Counted from the first letter of the stretch, positions 15,276 to 23,095 are shown. The stretch: 35,551 nucleotides of DNA from an uncultured Acidimicrobiales bacterium (GCA_937925845.1 CALAML010000241.1:1-35551), one strand, 5' to 3'. Numbers and translations are program-made. Notes: a model not told the origin generated them from the letters alone.

Positions 15276-15462
15276 GACATCGCCGCTGAAGCCGAACCCC
15301 TCGTGGGAGATTTGTGACGCCGAGCTCGCCAAAATCGGCAAGCCAGGCGTCAGCAACCCTGGCGGGTTCCGCTACTTGGTCTGATCGGGCGGCTAGAAAT
15401 TGGGCGCCGCTGGCGTGGTGCGGTGCCGTGACAGGTGAGGTCGAGCTGGACCTTGTCTGAGC

Positions 15463-17115
15463 TCAGCTGACGCTGGCTTGTCCGGCCTTGGGAAGCAACA
15501 CCCAGGTTTGGCCGGGAGTGAGCGGGATTTCGGCTCCGTCGGCAGTGGTGTAGGTGGTGAGCTCACCGGCGCTGGGGCGGGCCCAGCGGCCGCGGATGAT
15601 GTGGCCGTCGGTGAGAATCCAGGCTTCACCTTCGCCAACCATGATCGCCTCTGGGGAGCGAGAGTCGGCGGGGCTGGAGCCGTATTCGATGAACTGGACG
15701 ATGACGTTCTCCGGTGCCAGTGCAGCACCTGAGGCATCGTTGTGGGCCGCGCCGTCGGTGGCTCGCCGCCAGCCGCCGAGTTCCTCGTCCCAGGTATGGG
15801 TAGCCGTGGTGAGCCCGTATGCCACCCTGAGCGTGGTTGCCGGCTGAGCCGACGCCGGCAGCGGGGCATTGCGGGAACGGAAGGAGAACACCTGTGGCGG
15901 TAACCCGGCACGTCCGCCGTCGGCCGCGTACAGCGCATTGGTGCTGCTGTAGAGGTTGTGGGGTGCCGCCCGCGAACCGTTACGGCGGAATGCTCCGCCA
16001 TTGTTGGTGGCGCCAACATCGACGAGCGGTGAGTCCCGCACGATGGCCAGGGTGCCTGGGTTTCCGCCCGAGTTGGCGAAGAGTGGGCTGTTGAGGTTTC
16101 CGAGGATGTTGACGTCGCTGGTTCGGGCCGAACGAATCGGGCCAACCGGATCGGCGTCGCGTGACTGGAACACGGCCACAAAGCGGGTGAGTCGCCCTTC
16201 GACGATCTCCTCAAAGACGATGTCGGCGCTGGGTAGACCGGATTGGGGCCGGGCCCGGGGGGCATTGTCGATCTTGACCGCGAGGGCCGGGCGGATTTTC
16301 GGTGGGACGCCGGGTTCGTCGGTTTCGGACTCGCCGGAGAGGGCGGCCAGGGCCGCGGCGCGGGCTTCGCGGAGTTCGACTCGGAGTTCGGCCAGCTCGG
16401 TGCGCAGGGCCTCGATCCGTTCCATCACTTCGCCCCTGGCGACAAGTCGTTCCGCCAACTCATCGCCGAAGCCGGTTCGGGTGGTATCGGCTTCGTTGAA
16501 GCGGGCGACGCGAGCTTCGGCTTCAACCGTGGCTACCGCGAGGGTGCGTTCGGTGGCCACAATTTCTTCCGACGCCCAAACATCGACGGCGTTCAAAAGA
16601 TTACGTACCGAGCCACTCTGGGCCAGGTTGGACTCGCTGAGCAGGTCGGAATATGCAGCCTGGAGGCGGGGGTCGCCTCGGACATAGGCGTTGGTCGCGA
16701 TCTCGCGGCGTACCTTCTGGGGCTCTTCGAGGTCGGCCCGGGCTTCTTCGGCTTGGGCTTCAAAGCGCTCGCGTTCCGCCTCGTTGTTGGCCATGATCAG
16801 GTCCTGGGCTCGCACCTTGGCGCCGAGGGTGGCCATCTCGCGGTCGATGGCGGCGGCTTCGGCTTCCGCTTCGGCCAACTCGGCTTCGACGGCATCGATC
16901 TTGGTCTTGGTCTCGTCGACGGTCTGGTCCTGTTCGACTTCGGGGTTGTCGCCGCTTTCGGCGGCCTCGGCGTCGACCGCACCGTCAGCTGTCGAGTCCT
17001 CCTGAGAGCTGGCGGGGCCGACGGTGCCGAGCAGGGCCACGACCATGGAGATGACCACGAGGATGGTCATTCGGGTGTGGCCGGGGCCAAGGCCACTGGA
17101 CGCGCGATTCGGCAT
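15463..17115 (-). CDS. Coiled-coil and DUF3048 domain envelope protein
   Basis: A 550-residue protein. Residues 16-37 form one hydrophobic segment (signal peptide or anchor) ending in ASSQ. Residues about 65-255 are a charged Glu/Ala/Arg-rich coiled coil like the N-terminal halves of peptidoglycan-hydrolase regulators. From about 275 comes a DUF3048 domain (YerB-like), recognised by RPALAVKIDNAPRARPQSGL, DIVFEEIVEGRLTRF, GPIRSARTSD and RAAPHNLYS. It ends with a short beta-rich segment. Start ATG 17115 has GACACT six bases upstream, one change from the TACACT box seen elsewhere; a GTG at 17136 is possible. The protein is probably exported and acts at the cell envelope, but its biochemical role is unknown. 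It is divergent from mycothione reductase. Confidence 0.82.
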   Translation of the reverse strand: MPNRASSGLGPGHTRMTILVVISMVVALLGTVGPASSQEDSTADGAVDAEAAESGDNPEVEQDQTVDETKTKIDAVEAELAEAEAEAAAIDREMATLGAKVRAQDLIMANNEAERERFEAQAEEARADLEEPQKVRREIATNAYVRGDPRLQAAYSDLLSESNLAQSGSVRNLLNAVDVWASEEIVATERTLAVATVEAEARVARFNEADTTRTGFGDELAERLVARGEVMERIEALRTELAELRVELREARAAALAALSGESETDEPGVPPKIRPALAVKIDNAPRARPQSGLPSADIVFEEIVEGRLTRFVAVFQSRDADPVGPIRSARTSDVNILGNLNSPLFANSGGNPGTLAIVRDSPLVDVGATNNGGAFRRNGSRAAPHNLYSSTNALYAADGGRAGLPPQVFSFRSRNAPLPASAQPATTLRVAYGLTTATHTWDEELGGWRRATDGAAHNDASGAALAPENVIVQFIEYGSSPADSRSPEAIMVGEGEAWILTDGHIIRGRWARPSAGELTTYTTADGAEIPLTPGQTWVLLPKAGQASVS

Positions 17116-17244
17116 CTTGTCAGTGTCGCAGATCACAAGAAAAAACCACAGAGAGTGACAGAATTGCCCATACGTATTGGATCGACTCCAAAGAGGTGGG
17201 TCTTGAGGTGTCGGTTGTCGGGGGAGAGCAGGGACCCACCCCGC

Positions 17245-17250
17245 TACGGT
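17245..17250 (+). promoter_or_regulatory. TANNNT -10 box (TACGGT) of mycothione reductase
   Basis: TACGGT is followed by six bases and GTG 17257, with no ribosome binding site between. The same hexamer with the same spacing precedes GTG 28707. Confidence 0.5.
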
Positions 17251-17256
17251 AATTGT

Positions 17257-18678
17257 GTGAGCTCAACAGATGCAGTCGCCCCAGCCGTTTCCGACCCGAT
17301 TCGTCACGATCTAATCATCGTTGGTACCGGCTCGGGAAATTCGATCCCGGGTCCGGAGTTCGATGACTGGGACATCGCCATTGTCGAACGGGGGGCGTTC
17401 GGCGGGACCTGTCTCAACGTGGGTTGTATCCCTTCGAAGATGTTTGTCTACGCCGCGGATATGGCTACCCACATCGCTGAGGCTTCAAAGTACGGGCTAG
17501 ATGCCTCGTTGAACGGTGTCGACTGGCCGTCGATCGTAGACCGGGTCTTTGGCCAGCGGATCGATCCCATCGCCCAGGGTGGCGAGAGGTACCGGATCGA
17601 CGAATGCGAAAACATCACCGTCTATCAGGAGTCGGCGGTTTTTGTCGGGCCCCGGGAGCTGGCGGTGGGCGATCAGGTGATCACCGCACCCCATATTGTT
17701 CTCGGGGCGGGCGGCCGACCGTTTGTTCCGCCGATCGAAGGTCTCGACTCGGTTACCTATCACACCTCCGACACCGTGATGCGCCTGGCGGAGGTGCCGC
17801 GGCGGATGGCGGTGATCGGGGGCGGGTACATCGGGTGCGAGCTGGGCCACGTGTTCGGCAGCCTTGGGGCGGAGCTCACCATGTTGGTTCGCGGTGATGC
17901 CATGCTGCGTATTGAGGATACAGAGATTCGCCAGCGGGCTCTGGAGATCTACCAACGTCGCTTTGACGTTCGGCTGGACACGAGCGTGACTGCAGCGCGG
18001 CCGGGCGACGGCCAGGGTGAAATTGTGCTCACGCTGAACGGTCCCGATGGGGAGTCGGAGCTGACAGTCGATGCGCTGCTGATCGCTGCCGGTCGGGTGC
18101 CCAACACCGACGAGCTACGGGTTGACATGGCCGGAATCGAAACCCGCGAGTCGGGCAAGATCAACATCGATGCCACGATGGCCACGTCGGTGGAGGGCAT
18201 CTGGGCCTTCGGTGATATCGCCAACGACCATGAGCTCAAGCATGTGGCCAACGCCGAGGTGAAGGTGCTGCGCCAAAACCTTCTGCAGCCGGATGACCGT
18301 CGGGAGATCGACTACGGCCACGTGCCGCATGCCGTTTTTGGTTGGCCTCAGATCGCGTCGGTGGGCCTCACCGAACAGGCTGCCCGAGACGCCGGTCATG
18401 ACATCTTGGTGGCCAAGAAGGACTACGGCGCTACCGCTTACGGTTGGGCTATGGAGGACTCAGAGTCGTTCGGGAAGTTGGTGGTCGACGCCAAGACCCG
18501 CCAGGTACTCGGGGCCCACATTCTTGGCCCCCAGGCGTCGTCGTTGATTCAGCAGCTGATTCAAGGCATGGCCTTTGGCCGCACCGTCGACGAGATGGCC
18601 ACGGCCCAGATGTACATCCACCCGGCACTTTCGGAGCTGACCGAAAACCTGCTTCTCGAGGTGCCTGCCGCCCAGTAG
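17257..18678 (+). CDS. mtr: Mycothione reductase
   Basis: A 473-residue flavoprotein disulfide reductase that reduces oxidised mycothiol with NADPH, keeping the actinobacterial thiol pool reduced in the cytoplasm. The FAD motif IIVGTGSGNS has the GTGSGNS form characteristic of mycothione reductase rather than GxGxxG. The redox-active disulfide is C52/C57 in GGTCLNVGCIPSKMFVYAA. A second Rossmann motif is VIGGGYIGCELG, and the C-terminal H455/E460 pair lies in HPALSELTEN. The open frame continues far upstream antisense to DUF3048, but homology starts here and TACGGT sits six bases before GTG 17257, so this start is used. Dihydrolipoamide dehydrogenase is the main alternative, made less likely by the GNS motif and the absence of 2-oxoacid dehydrogenase genes. 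Confidence 0.88.
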   Translation: MSSTDAVAPAVSDPIRHDLIIVGTGSGNSIPGPEFDDWDIAIVERGAFGGTCLNVGCIPSKMFVYAADMATHIAEASKYGLDASLNGVDWPSIVDRVFGQRIDPIAQGGERYRIDECENITVYQESAVFVGPRELAVGDQVITAPHIVLGAGGRPFVPPIEGLDSVTYHTSDTVMRLAEVPRRMAVIGGGYIGCELGHVFGSLGAELTMLVRGDAMLRIEDTEIRQRALEIYQRRFDVRLDTSVTAARPGDGQGEIVLTLNGPDGESELTVDALLIAAGRVPNTDELRVDMAGIETRESGKINIDATMATSVEGIWAFGDIANDHELKHVANAEVKVLRQNLLQPDDRREIDYGHVPHAVFGWPQIASVGLTEQAARDAGHDILVAKKDYGATAYGWAMEDSESFGKLVVDAKTRQVLGAHILGPQASSLIQQLIQGMAFGRTVDEMATAQMYIHPALSELTENLLLEVPAAQ

Positions 18679-18691
18679 GGCCCCAACGAGT

Positions 18692-18718
18692 TGCAACGGG
18701 TGTCTGACCCCCGTTGCA
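18692..18718. terminator. Terminator hairpin between convergent mtr and J-domain genes
   Basis: TGCAACGGG (18692-18700) pairs perfectly with CCCGTTGCA (18710-18718) over a 9-base loop. It starts 13 bases after the mtr stop and ends 18 bases from the J-domain gene stop, so it can serve both. Confidence 0.6.
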
Positions 18719-18736
18719 GGTTCACGGACACACGCC

Positions 18737-19507
18737 TTAGCTCTTGCGGCCTCGCCGGCGTCGGGGCGAGCTGGGTTGCAGGATGCGGGCGAGGTGAGGG
18801 CTGCCGCCTAGGTCCATGGTGATGTCATGGGGTACCTCGTGGGCCATCACGTCCCACATTCGATCCACCAGCGCCGCCTGAAGCGGAACATCATCGTCGA
18901 GGTCGCCCTTGCGGATACGGGCTTCGAGTAGATCAGCGTAGGAACGTAGACCCACCAAAGCCGCTACGACTCCGAGGTCGAGCGGCGCGGCGCCGAGCGC
19001 TCGAGCCTCGCGAATTCGGGGGGCGGTGTCCTGCGCGATGTGGTCGATGATGGGTTCGAGCAGGGCGGCATACCGTGGCCGGTCGCGGCCGGTGGGCAGC
19101 GACAGGTTCATCGTAGAGGAACGGCCGGCCTGGTTCCCGAGGCGCACCATTTGGGTCCGGATGCCATCAAGCCAGGCTTCCCTGCGGGCCCCGGGCGCAG
19201 GTTTTGGTCGGGCCGGATCTGGTGGCGGTGGCGGTGCTGGGGGTCGGATCACCGGCGGTTTAAGGCTGTTGTCGTAGGCCTGGCGCCGTTTGGGGTCCGA
19301 CAGTGTGTACCAGGCCTGGTTCAGGGCGGCCATGGCTTCGTGGGTTTCGGCGCTGGCCCCTTGAGCATCCGGATGGTGGTCCCGGGCCTTGGCCCGGTAG
19401 GCGGCGCGCAACTCATCTTGCGTCGCGTCGGCAGCTACCCCCAGCGCGCCGTAGTGATCGGGTTTGGGGGCAGGCCGGGTATGGGGTCCGGAGCCGTCGC
19501 CTCGCAT
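18737..19507 (-). CDS. J-domain protein (DnaJ-like co-chaperone)
   Basis: A 256-residue protein with an N-terminal J domain at about 17-81: DHYGALGVAADATQDELRAA, the HPD motif at 45-47, and NQAWYTLSDPKRRQAYDN. The J domain stimulates ATP hydrolysis by DnaK. It lacks the Gly/Phe linker, zinc fingers and C-terminal substrate domains of DnaJ. A proline-rich linker (about 85-110) leads to an alpha-helical C-terminal domain I do not recognise, containing DRPRYAALLEPIIDHIAQD. It is therefore a specialised co-chaperone. TACACT at 19514-19519, six bases before ATG 19507, suggests a leaderless transcript. It is divergent from the crotonase gene. The client is unknown. Confidence 0.83.
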   Translation of the reverse strand: MRGDGSGPHTRPAPKPDHYGALGVAADATQDELRAAYRAKARDHHPDAQGASAETHEAMAALNQAWYTLSDPKRRQAYDNSLKPPVIRPPAPPPPPDPARPKPAPGARREAWLDGIRTQMVRLGNQAGRSSTMNLSLPTGRDRPRYAALLEPIIDHIAQDTAPRIREARALGAAPLDLGVVAALVGLRSYADLLEARIRKGDLDDDVPLQAALVDRMWDVMAHEVPHDITMDLGGSPHLARILQPSSPRRRRGRKS

Positions 19508-19513
19508 GGCAAA

Positions 19514-19519
19514 AGTGTA
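19514..19519 (-). promoter_or_regulatory. TANNNT -10 box (TACACT) of the J-domain gene
   Basis: On the minus strand, TACACT plus six bases leads to ATG 19507. On the plus strand of the same 52-base divergent gap, TAAGAC at 19548-19553 lies six bases before ATG 19560, an imperfect version of the same layout. Confidence 0.5.
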
Positions 19520-19559
19520 CGCCGAGTCCGGATCAGCCGAGCCCTGCTAAGACATACCC

Positions 19560-20339
19560 ATGCTCGTTACTCACGATGACTCCAGGGTCCGCACCCTCAC
19601 TCTTGACCGACCCGACGCCTTGAACGCGTTCAGCAACGACCTCTTCCATGCCCTCGCCGATGGGCTGGAAGCCGCGGCCGACGATCCATCGGTGGCCGTT
19701 GTCGTGCTTACCGGCAACGGTCGGGCCTTCTCCGCCGGGGCCGATTTGGCGGAGATGGCCGCCGGCAACGCGGGGGAGCGACCCGCCGACGATCGGCGTC
19801 ACGGGTTCCCTCATCTGCTTGATGCCCTCGCCGATTTCCCAAAGCCGTTTATCTGCGCGGTGAACGGTTTGGGGCTGGGGATCGGTATGACGATCCTCGG
19901 CTACGCCGATCTGTCGTTTATGTCCAGCAACGCCCGGCTCAAGTGCCCGTTCACCTCGCTTGGTGTGGCTCCGGAGGCGGCGTCGAGCCTGCTGTTTCCG
20001 CAGCTGGTTGGTCGTCAGAACGCCGCTTGGGTGCTGCTGTCGGCCGAATGGTTTGGCGCCGAGGAGTGTCTCGACATGGGGCTGGTGTGGAAGGTGTGTG
20101 AGCCCGACGAGCTGATGGAGACCACGGTCGGTTACGCCACCAGGTTGGCGGCCCAGCCGATCACCTCGCTGGTGGAAACCAAGAAGACCATGATCACTCC
20201 CCATCGCGAGGCAATACGTGAAGCTCGAGCCCGCGAGGATGCCGCCTTCCAACGCCTGCTCGGTGGCCCGGCCAACACCGAGGCTCTCACCGCCTTCATG
20301 GAAAAGCGCGACCCCGACTTCACCAACCTGCCCGACTAG
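19560..20339 (+). CDS. Crotonase-family protein, likely delta3-delta2-enoyl-CoA isomerase
   Basis: A 259-residue crotonase. The oxyanion-hole motif AFSAGADLAEM is present at 56-66. Both glutamates required by classical enoyl-CoA hydratases are missing: the aligned positions are T111 (GIGMTILGYAD) and F131 (LKCPFTSLGV). Instead it has SLGVAPEAASSLLFP with E139, the pattern of peroxisomal-type delta3-delta2-enoyl-CoA isomerases (ECI2/PECI), where this glutamate moves the double bond. It therefore probably feeds unsaturated fatty acids with misplaced double bonds into beta-oxidation. It is monocistronic, followed by two palindromic repeats. The family is certain and the isomerase call is moderately supported. 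Confidence 0.88.
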   Translation: MLVTHDDSRVRTLTLDRPDALNAFSNDLFHALADGLEAAADDPSVAVVVLTGNGRAFSAGADLAEMAAGNAGERPADDRRHGFPHLLDALADFPKPFICAVNGLGLGIGMTILGYADLSFMSSNARLKCPFTSLGVAPEAASSLLFPQLVGRQNAAWVLLSAEWFGAEECLDMGLVWKVCEPDELMETTVGYATRLAAQPITSLVETKKTMITPHREAIREARAREDAAFQRLLGGPANTEALTAFMEKRDPDFTNLPD

Positions 20340-20361
20340 CAGGTTCCGACCCGGCCCCAAA

Positions 20362-20415
20362 CGAAATGTCGGCGCTGGACGCGCATATTTTGCGCTGGGG
20401 GCCGACAATTCGGAA
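20362..20415. repeat. Palindromic repeat copy A (terminator-like)
   Basis: A 54-base element beginning CGAAATGTCGGCGCTGG and ending CCGACAATTCGGAA. TGTCGGC pairs with GCCGACA, and the loop contains GCGCA/TGCGC. It lies between the convergent crotonase and response regulator genes. It matches copy B at 50 of 54 positions. Confidence 0.75.
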
Positions 20416-20422
20416 TGACCGG

Positions 20423-20476
20423 CGAAATGTCGGCGCTGGACGCGCATGTTTCACGCTGGGCGCCGACAATTCGGAA
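20423..20476. repeat. Palindromic repeat copy B (terminator-like)
   Basis: The second 54-base copy, 61 bases after copy A. One difference improves its stem to TGTCGGCGC/GCGCCGACA (9 bp), while two others weaken the inner hairpin. It ends 14 bases before the response regulator stop codon and probably terminates that minus-strand transcript. Confidence 0.75.
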
Positions 20477-20490
20477 CGGGTGCTGATCGG

Positions 20491-21138
20491 CTAGTCGAGA
20501 AGGCGGCGGTTGGCGGCCCAGAGGCTGAGTTCGTTGCGGCTCGAGAGTTGCAGTTTGCGCAGTACTGCGGAGGCGTGGGACTCCACCGTCTTGATGGAGA
20601 TTTCGAGCTTCCGGGCGATTTGTTTGTAGGCATAGCCCCGGGCCAGCAGCCGCATCACCTCCTCTTCGCGGGTGGTGAGTAGGTCGAGTTCAGGGTTCTC
20701 GGGAGCCGGTTCTTCCACTGAGAAGGCGTCGAGGACAAAGCCGGCCAGGCGGGGTGAAAAGACGGCATCGCCGTCGGCGACCCGCACGATGGCATCGACT
20801 AGGTCCGGTCCGGAAATGGCCTTGGTGACATAGCCGCGGGCACCGGCCCGAATTACGGCGATGACATCCTCGGCTGCGTCTGAAACCGACAACGCCAGAA
20901 ACGTGGTGTTGACTTCGCGATCGGCAACCGCCTCGATCACCGCCGGGCCATTGCCTCCGGGGAGGTGCACGTCCAGCAGAACGACCTGCGGCTGGGATGC
21001 GCAGATCACCTCGACGGCGCTGGGCACGTCGGAGGCCTCCCCGACGATCTCGACATCATTTTCAATCTCGGCCCTTACCCCGGCTCGTACCAGCTCGTGG
21101 TCGTCGACCAGCACGACCTGCAGTTGGTTGGTGGTCAT
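20491..21138 (-). CDS. LuxR/NarL-type response regulator
   Basis: A 215-residue response regulator. The receiver domain has the acidic pair D12-D13 (VDDHE), phospho-acceptor D56 (VVLLDVHLP), S84 and K106 (GYVTKA). The C-terminal LuxR helix-turn-helix is seen as LTTREEEVMRLLARGYAYKQIARKL-type sequence ending ISIKTVESHASAVLRKLQL. The start ATG overlaps the stop of the upstream kinase gene as ATGA, so the two are translated together and form one two-component system. It likely binds the repeated TCAGGGGAATCCC element found in two promoters nearby. Downstream lie the palindromic repeats. Signal unknown; by family, envelope stress. Confidence 0.93.
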   Translation of the reverse strand: MTTNQLQVVLVDDHELVRAGVRAEIENDVEIVGEASDVPSAVEVICASQPQVVLLDVHLPGGNGPAVIEAVADREVNTTFLALSVSDAAEDVIAVIRAGARGYVTKAISGPDLVDAIVRVADGDAVFSPRLAGFVLDAFSVEEPAPENPELDLLTTREEEVMRLLARGYAYKQIARKLEISIKTVESHASAVLRKLQLSSRNELSLWAANRRLLD

Positions 21139-22409
21139 CGTTGTGTCCTTTGGTGATCGTTGGGCTGAGCCTCGGCATCGGCTGCGCCGCTGGTTGGGGT
21201 TTCTGGGCGGTACAGGTGCAGCTCGACTTCGGTACCCTCGCCCGGCTCTGAAGTGATGATTGCCCGACCCCCGAGTCGCTCCATGCGGCCATGGATCGAG
21301 TCCTTGAGGCCGCGCCGCATGTCGGTTACTGCCCCCGGGTCGAACCCCACACCGGTATCGCGGACGAAGATCTCGACGGTGTCTCGGCCCAGCTCGGCGT
21401 AGACGTCGATGCGATCTGCCCCCGAGTGTTCGGCCGCGTTCACCAGTGCTTCCCGCGCCGCTCGAAGCATGCTGACCAGGTCGTCGCCCATAGCTGCGTC
21501 GCCTACCACCACGCTTTCGATCGCCGTGCCGTGGAGTTCTTCGACCTCATCCACTATCCGGGCCAGCAGCGCTCGAAACGAGATCGTTCCATCAGCTCCG
21601 TCAGGAGGTCCGTACAACCAGTCCCGGAGCTGGCGCTCCTGACGGCGGGCCAGCTGGAGAGTCCGGGCCGGGTCGTCGGCGTTCTTCTGGATCAGCGACA
21701 GGGTCTGGAGCACCGAGTCATGGAGATGGGTCGCGATCTGCGACTTTTCGTCGGCCCGAATGCGGGCCGCCCGCTCCTCGTTGAGTTGGTGGGCGGTGTG
21801 GTAGAGCCACGGCCCGGCCAGCAAGCCGAGGCCGGCGGCGATCAGTACCACCAGGCCAGCGAGGCGGACGGTATCGCCGGTGATGCCGCCGCTGGTGAGC
21901 AGGACGACCAAACCCACCAGCACAAGACCCACACCGACGATGAGGCGCAGGGTCGGGCTCTGGGCCGCGTGGCCGCCCCGCGACCAGGCGAGGGTGGCGC
22001 CGAGCAGCACCAGTCCGACCGGCATCAGGGAGTCGAGTGCGGTGAGGGCATCCACCGCCTGGCTTAGTGGAACCAGACCCGCGACCACGGCAAAGAAGCC
22101 GAGGTGTCGCACGGCGATGTCGCGACCCTTGATGGTTGGCGCCGGCACTGCCCTCGGACTCTCCTGGGATTGGCGGACCAGCAGTACGAGGTAGCCGATG
22201 GCGTAGAGAATCGGCCAGATCGGTGACACCAGGGTGAGGCCCACGAGAGCGGTGCGGACCAACAGTGGATCCACGCCGAGTTCTCCGGCAAGCCCGGTCG
22301 CCACCCCACCGATCCAGCGACGGTCGGCGTCGAGGCGCGGCGCAGCCCAGTGCCGGCCGGGGCGAAGCGACTCGGCCGGCCGGCCGGTAGCGGAAGGTGG
22401 TGGGCTCAC
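21135..22409 (-). CDS. PspC-domain sensor histidine kinase
   Basis: A 424-residue membrane kinase. An N-terminal PspC domain (about 25-80, ending in a membrane segment) is followed by further hydrophobic segments near 100-120, 130-143, 153-172 and 182-202. The HisKA_3 phosphorylation site is H230 in THLHDSVLQTL. The ATPase domain has the N-box VNAAEH (N324), DTGVGFDP (351-358) and a final G box RLGGRAIITSEPGEGTEVEL. The frame continues upstream for about 139 codons, but those residues do not resemble the family. GTG 22409 is chosen, although a perfect ribosome binding site is not present. It phosphorylates the coupled LuxR regulator. A separate PspC/LiaF-like gene at 23111 is the likely partner or target. 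Confidence 0.9.
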   Translation of the reverse strand: MSPPPSATGRPAESLRPGRHWAAPRLDADRRWIGGVATGLAGELGVDPLLVRTALVGLTLVSPIWPILYAIGYLVLLVRQSQESPRAVPAPTIKGRDIAVRHLGFFAVVAGLVPLSQAVDALTALDSLMPVGLVLLGATLAWSRGGHAAQSPTLRLIVGVGLVLVGLVVLLTSGGITGDTVRLAGLVVLIAAGLGLLAGPWLYHTAHQLNEERAARIRADEKSQIATHLHDSVLQTLSLIQKNADDPARTLQLARRQERQLRDWLYGPPDGADGTISFRALLARIVDEVEELHGTAIESVVVGDAAMGDDLVSMLRAAREALVNAAEHSGADRIDVYAELGRDTVEIFVRDTGVGFDPGAVTDMRRGLKDSIHGRMERLGGRAIITSEPGEGTEVELHLYRPETPTSGAADAEAQPNDHQRTQR

Positions 22410-22467
22410 CTCTTCATCGTCCCATGTTTGTTGCGTGAGGTCATCAGGGCCGGGCTCAGGGTCGCTC

Positions 22468-22483
22468 TCAGGGATTCCCCTGA
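22468..22483. promoter_or_regulatory. Candidate response regulator site in the kinase/thioredoxin divergent promoter
   Basis: CTCAGGG-ATTC-CCCTGAG (22467-22484) is a perfect 7-bp dyad. Read on the minus strand it contains TCAGGGGAATCCC, identical to the element at 23060-23072. It lies 58 bases upstream of the kinase GTG and 54 bases upstream of the thioredoxin ATG, so it could control both directions. Confidence 0.6.
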
Positions 22484-22525
22484 GGCGGCATGGGTGCTGC
22501 ACCGTTCCGGCTGCCGCGGACACGT

Positions 22526-22531
22526 TAGCGT
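22526..22531 (+). promoter_or_regulatory. TANNNT -10 box (TAGCGT) of the thioredoxin-like gene
   Basis: TAGCGT plus six bases leads to ATG 22538, the leaderless layout. The dyad at 22468-22483 would be centred about 62 bases upstream of a start at the ATG, a common activator position. Confidence 0.45.
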
Positions 22532-22537
22532 GGGGCC

Positions 22538-23059
22538 ATGGATGTGGGTTTAGCGGACTGGGTGGCGGTTGACGACACCAATTTCGATGCCGCGGTCCTG
22601 AAGCCGTCCTTCGAACGACCGGTGGTCCTGGTCCTGGGCGCCACCTGGTGTGCCCATTGCGGACCTCTCGCTGAGGATCTCGACGCGGTCCTTGATCATC
22701 TCGGCGACGGCATCGAGCGAGCGAAACTGTGGATCGATCGTCCCGGCCTGGTGCGGGGTGGGCTGTCCGACGAACAACGGCAGAAATCCACAGTCCATCG
22801 CAGCTTCGATCGGTTGGGTTCGCCAACAGGGGTGCCCCGCACCTTCGTGGTCCATCGCGGTCAGGTCATCGAGGGTTTTGGCGGCCGCCCGTTTGACGAT
22901 GCCTTTCTGGTTCGGTTGTCGACCTGGCTAAAAGGTCTGGCTGCGGCGTCGGGACCGACTCGGGTCGTAGCTCTGGTACGGGCCCGAATCCGTCGCCAGC
23001 CTTGGTATCGGGCCCGGATGGGTTTGGGTATCGCCCTGCCCACGTTGGAGCCTCGATGA
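22538..23059 (+). CDS. Thioredoxin-fold protein with CAHC active site
   Basis: A 173-residue protein whose first 125 residues follow the thioredoxin fold: VVLVLGATWCAHCGPLAEDL with redox pair C38/C41 (CAHC rather than the CGPC of thioredoxin), and the cis-proline segment GVPRTFVVHRGQVIEGF. The last 45 residues are basic and not part of the fold. There is no signal peptide, so it is probably cytoplasmic. It may act as a disulfide reductase or a mycothiol-linked oxidoreductase. It sits between the PspC histidine kinase system (divergent) and the PspC/LiaF-like gene, flanked on both sides by copies of the same promoter element, which suggests shared regulation. Its partner protein is unknown. 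Confidence 0.8.
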   Translation: MDVGLADWVAVDDTNFDAAVLKPSFERPVVLVLGATWCAHCGPLAEDLDAVLDHLGDGIERAKLWIDRPGLVRGGLSDEQRQKSTVHRSFDRLGSPTGVPRTFVVHRGQVIEGFGGRPFDDAFLVRLSTWLKGLAAASGPTRVVALVRARIRRQPWYRARMGLGIALPTLEPR

Positions 23060-23075
23060 TCAGGGGAATCCCCAA
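23060..23075. promoter_or_regulatory. Candidate response regulator site upstream of the PspC/LiaF-like gene
   Basis: TCAGGGGAATCCCCAA starts directly after the thioredoxin stop codon and shares TCAGGGGAATCCC with the reverse strand of the dyad at 22468-22483. It has its own inner symmetry (GGGG-AAT-CCCC). TACCGT abuts it at 23076-23081 and could be a -10 box, giving a short leader before ATG 23111. Confidence 0.6.
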
Positions 23076-23095
23076 TACCGTCGACATTCGCACTT

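Noticed and set aside
16243..17256. In-frame upstream extension of mycothione reductase by about 338 codons
   Set aside because: The extra sequence lies antisense to the DUF3048 gene, has no family resemblance, and conserved reductase sequence starts only after GTG 17257, which also has a -10 box at the right distance.
22410..22826. Longer histidine kinase reading frame
   Set aside because: The additional residues are antisense to the thioredoxin-like gene and unlike any kinase N terminus; the PspC domain begins shortly after GTG 22409.
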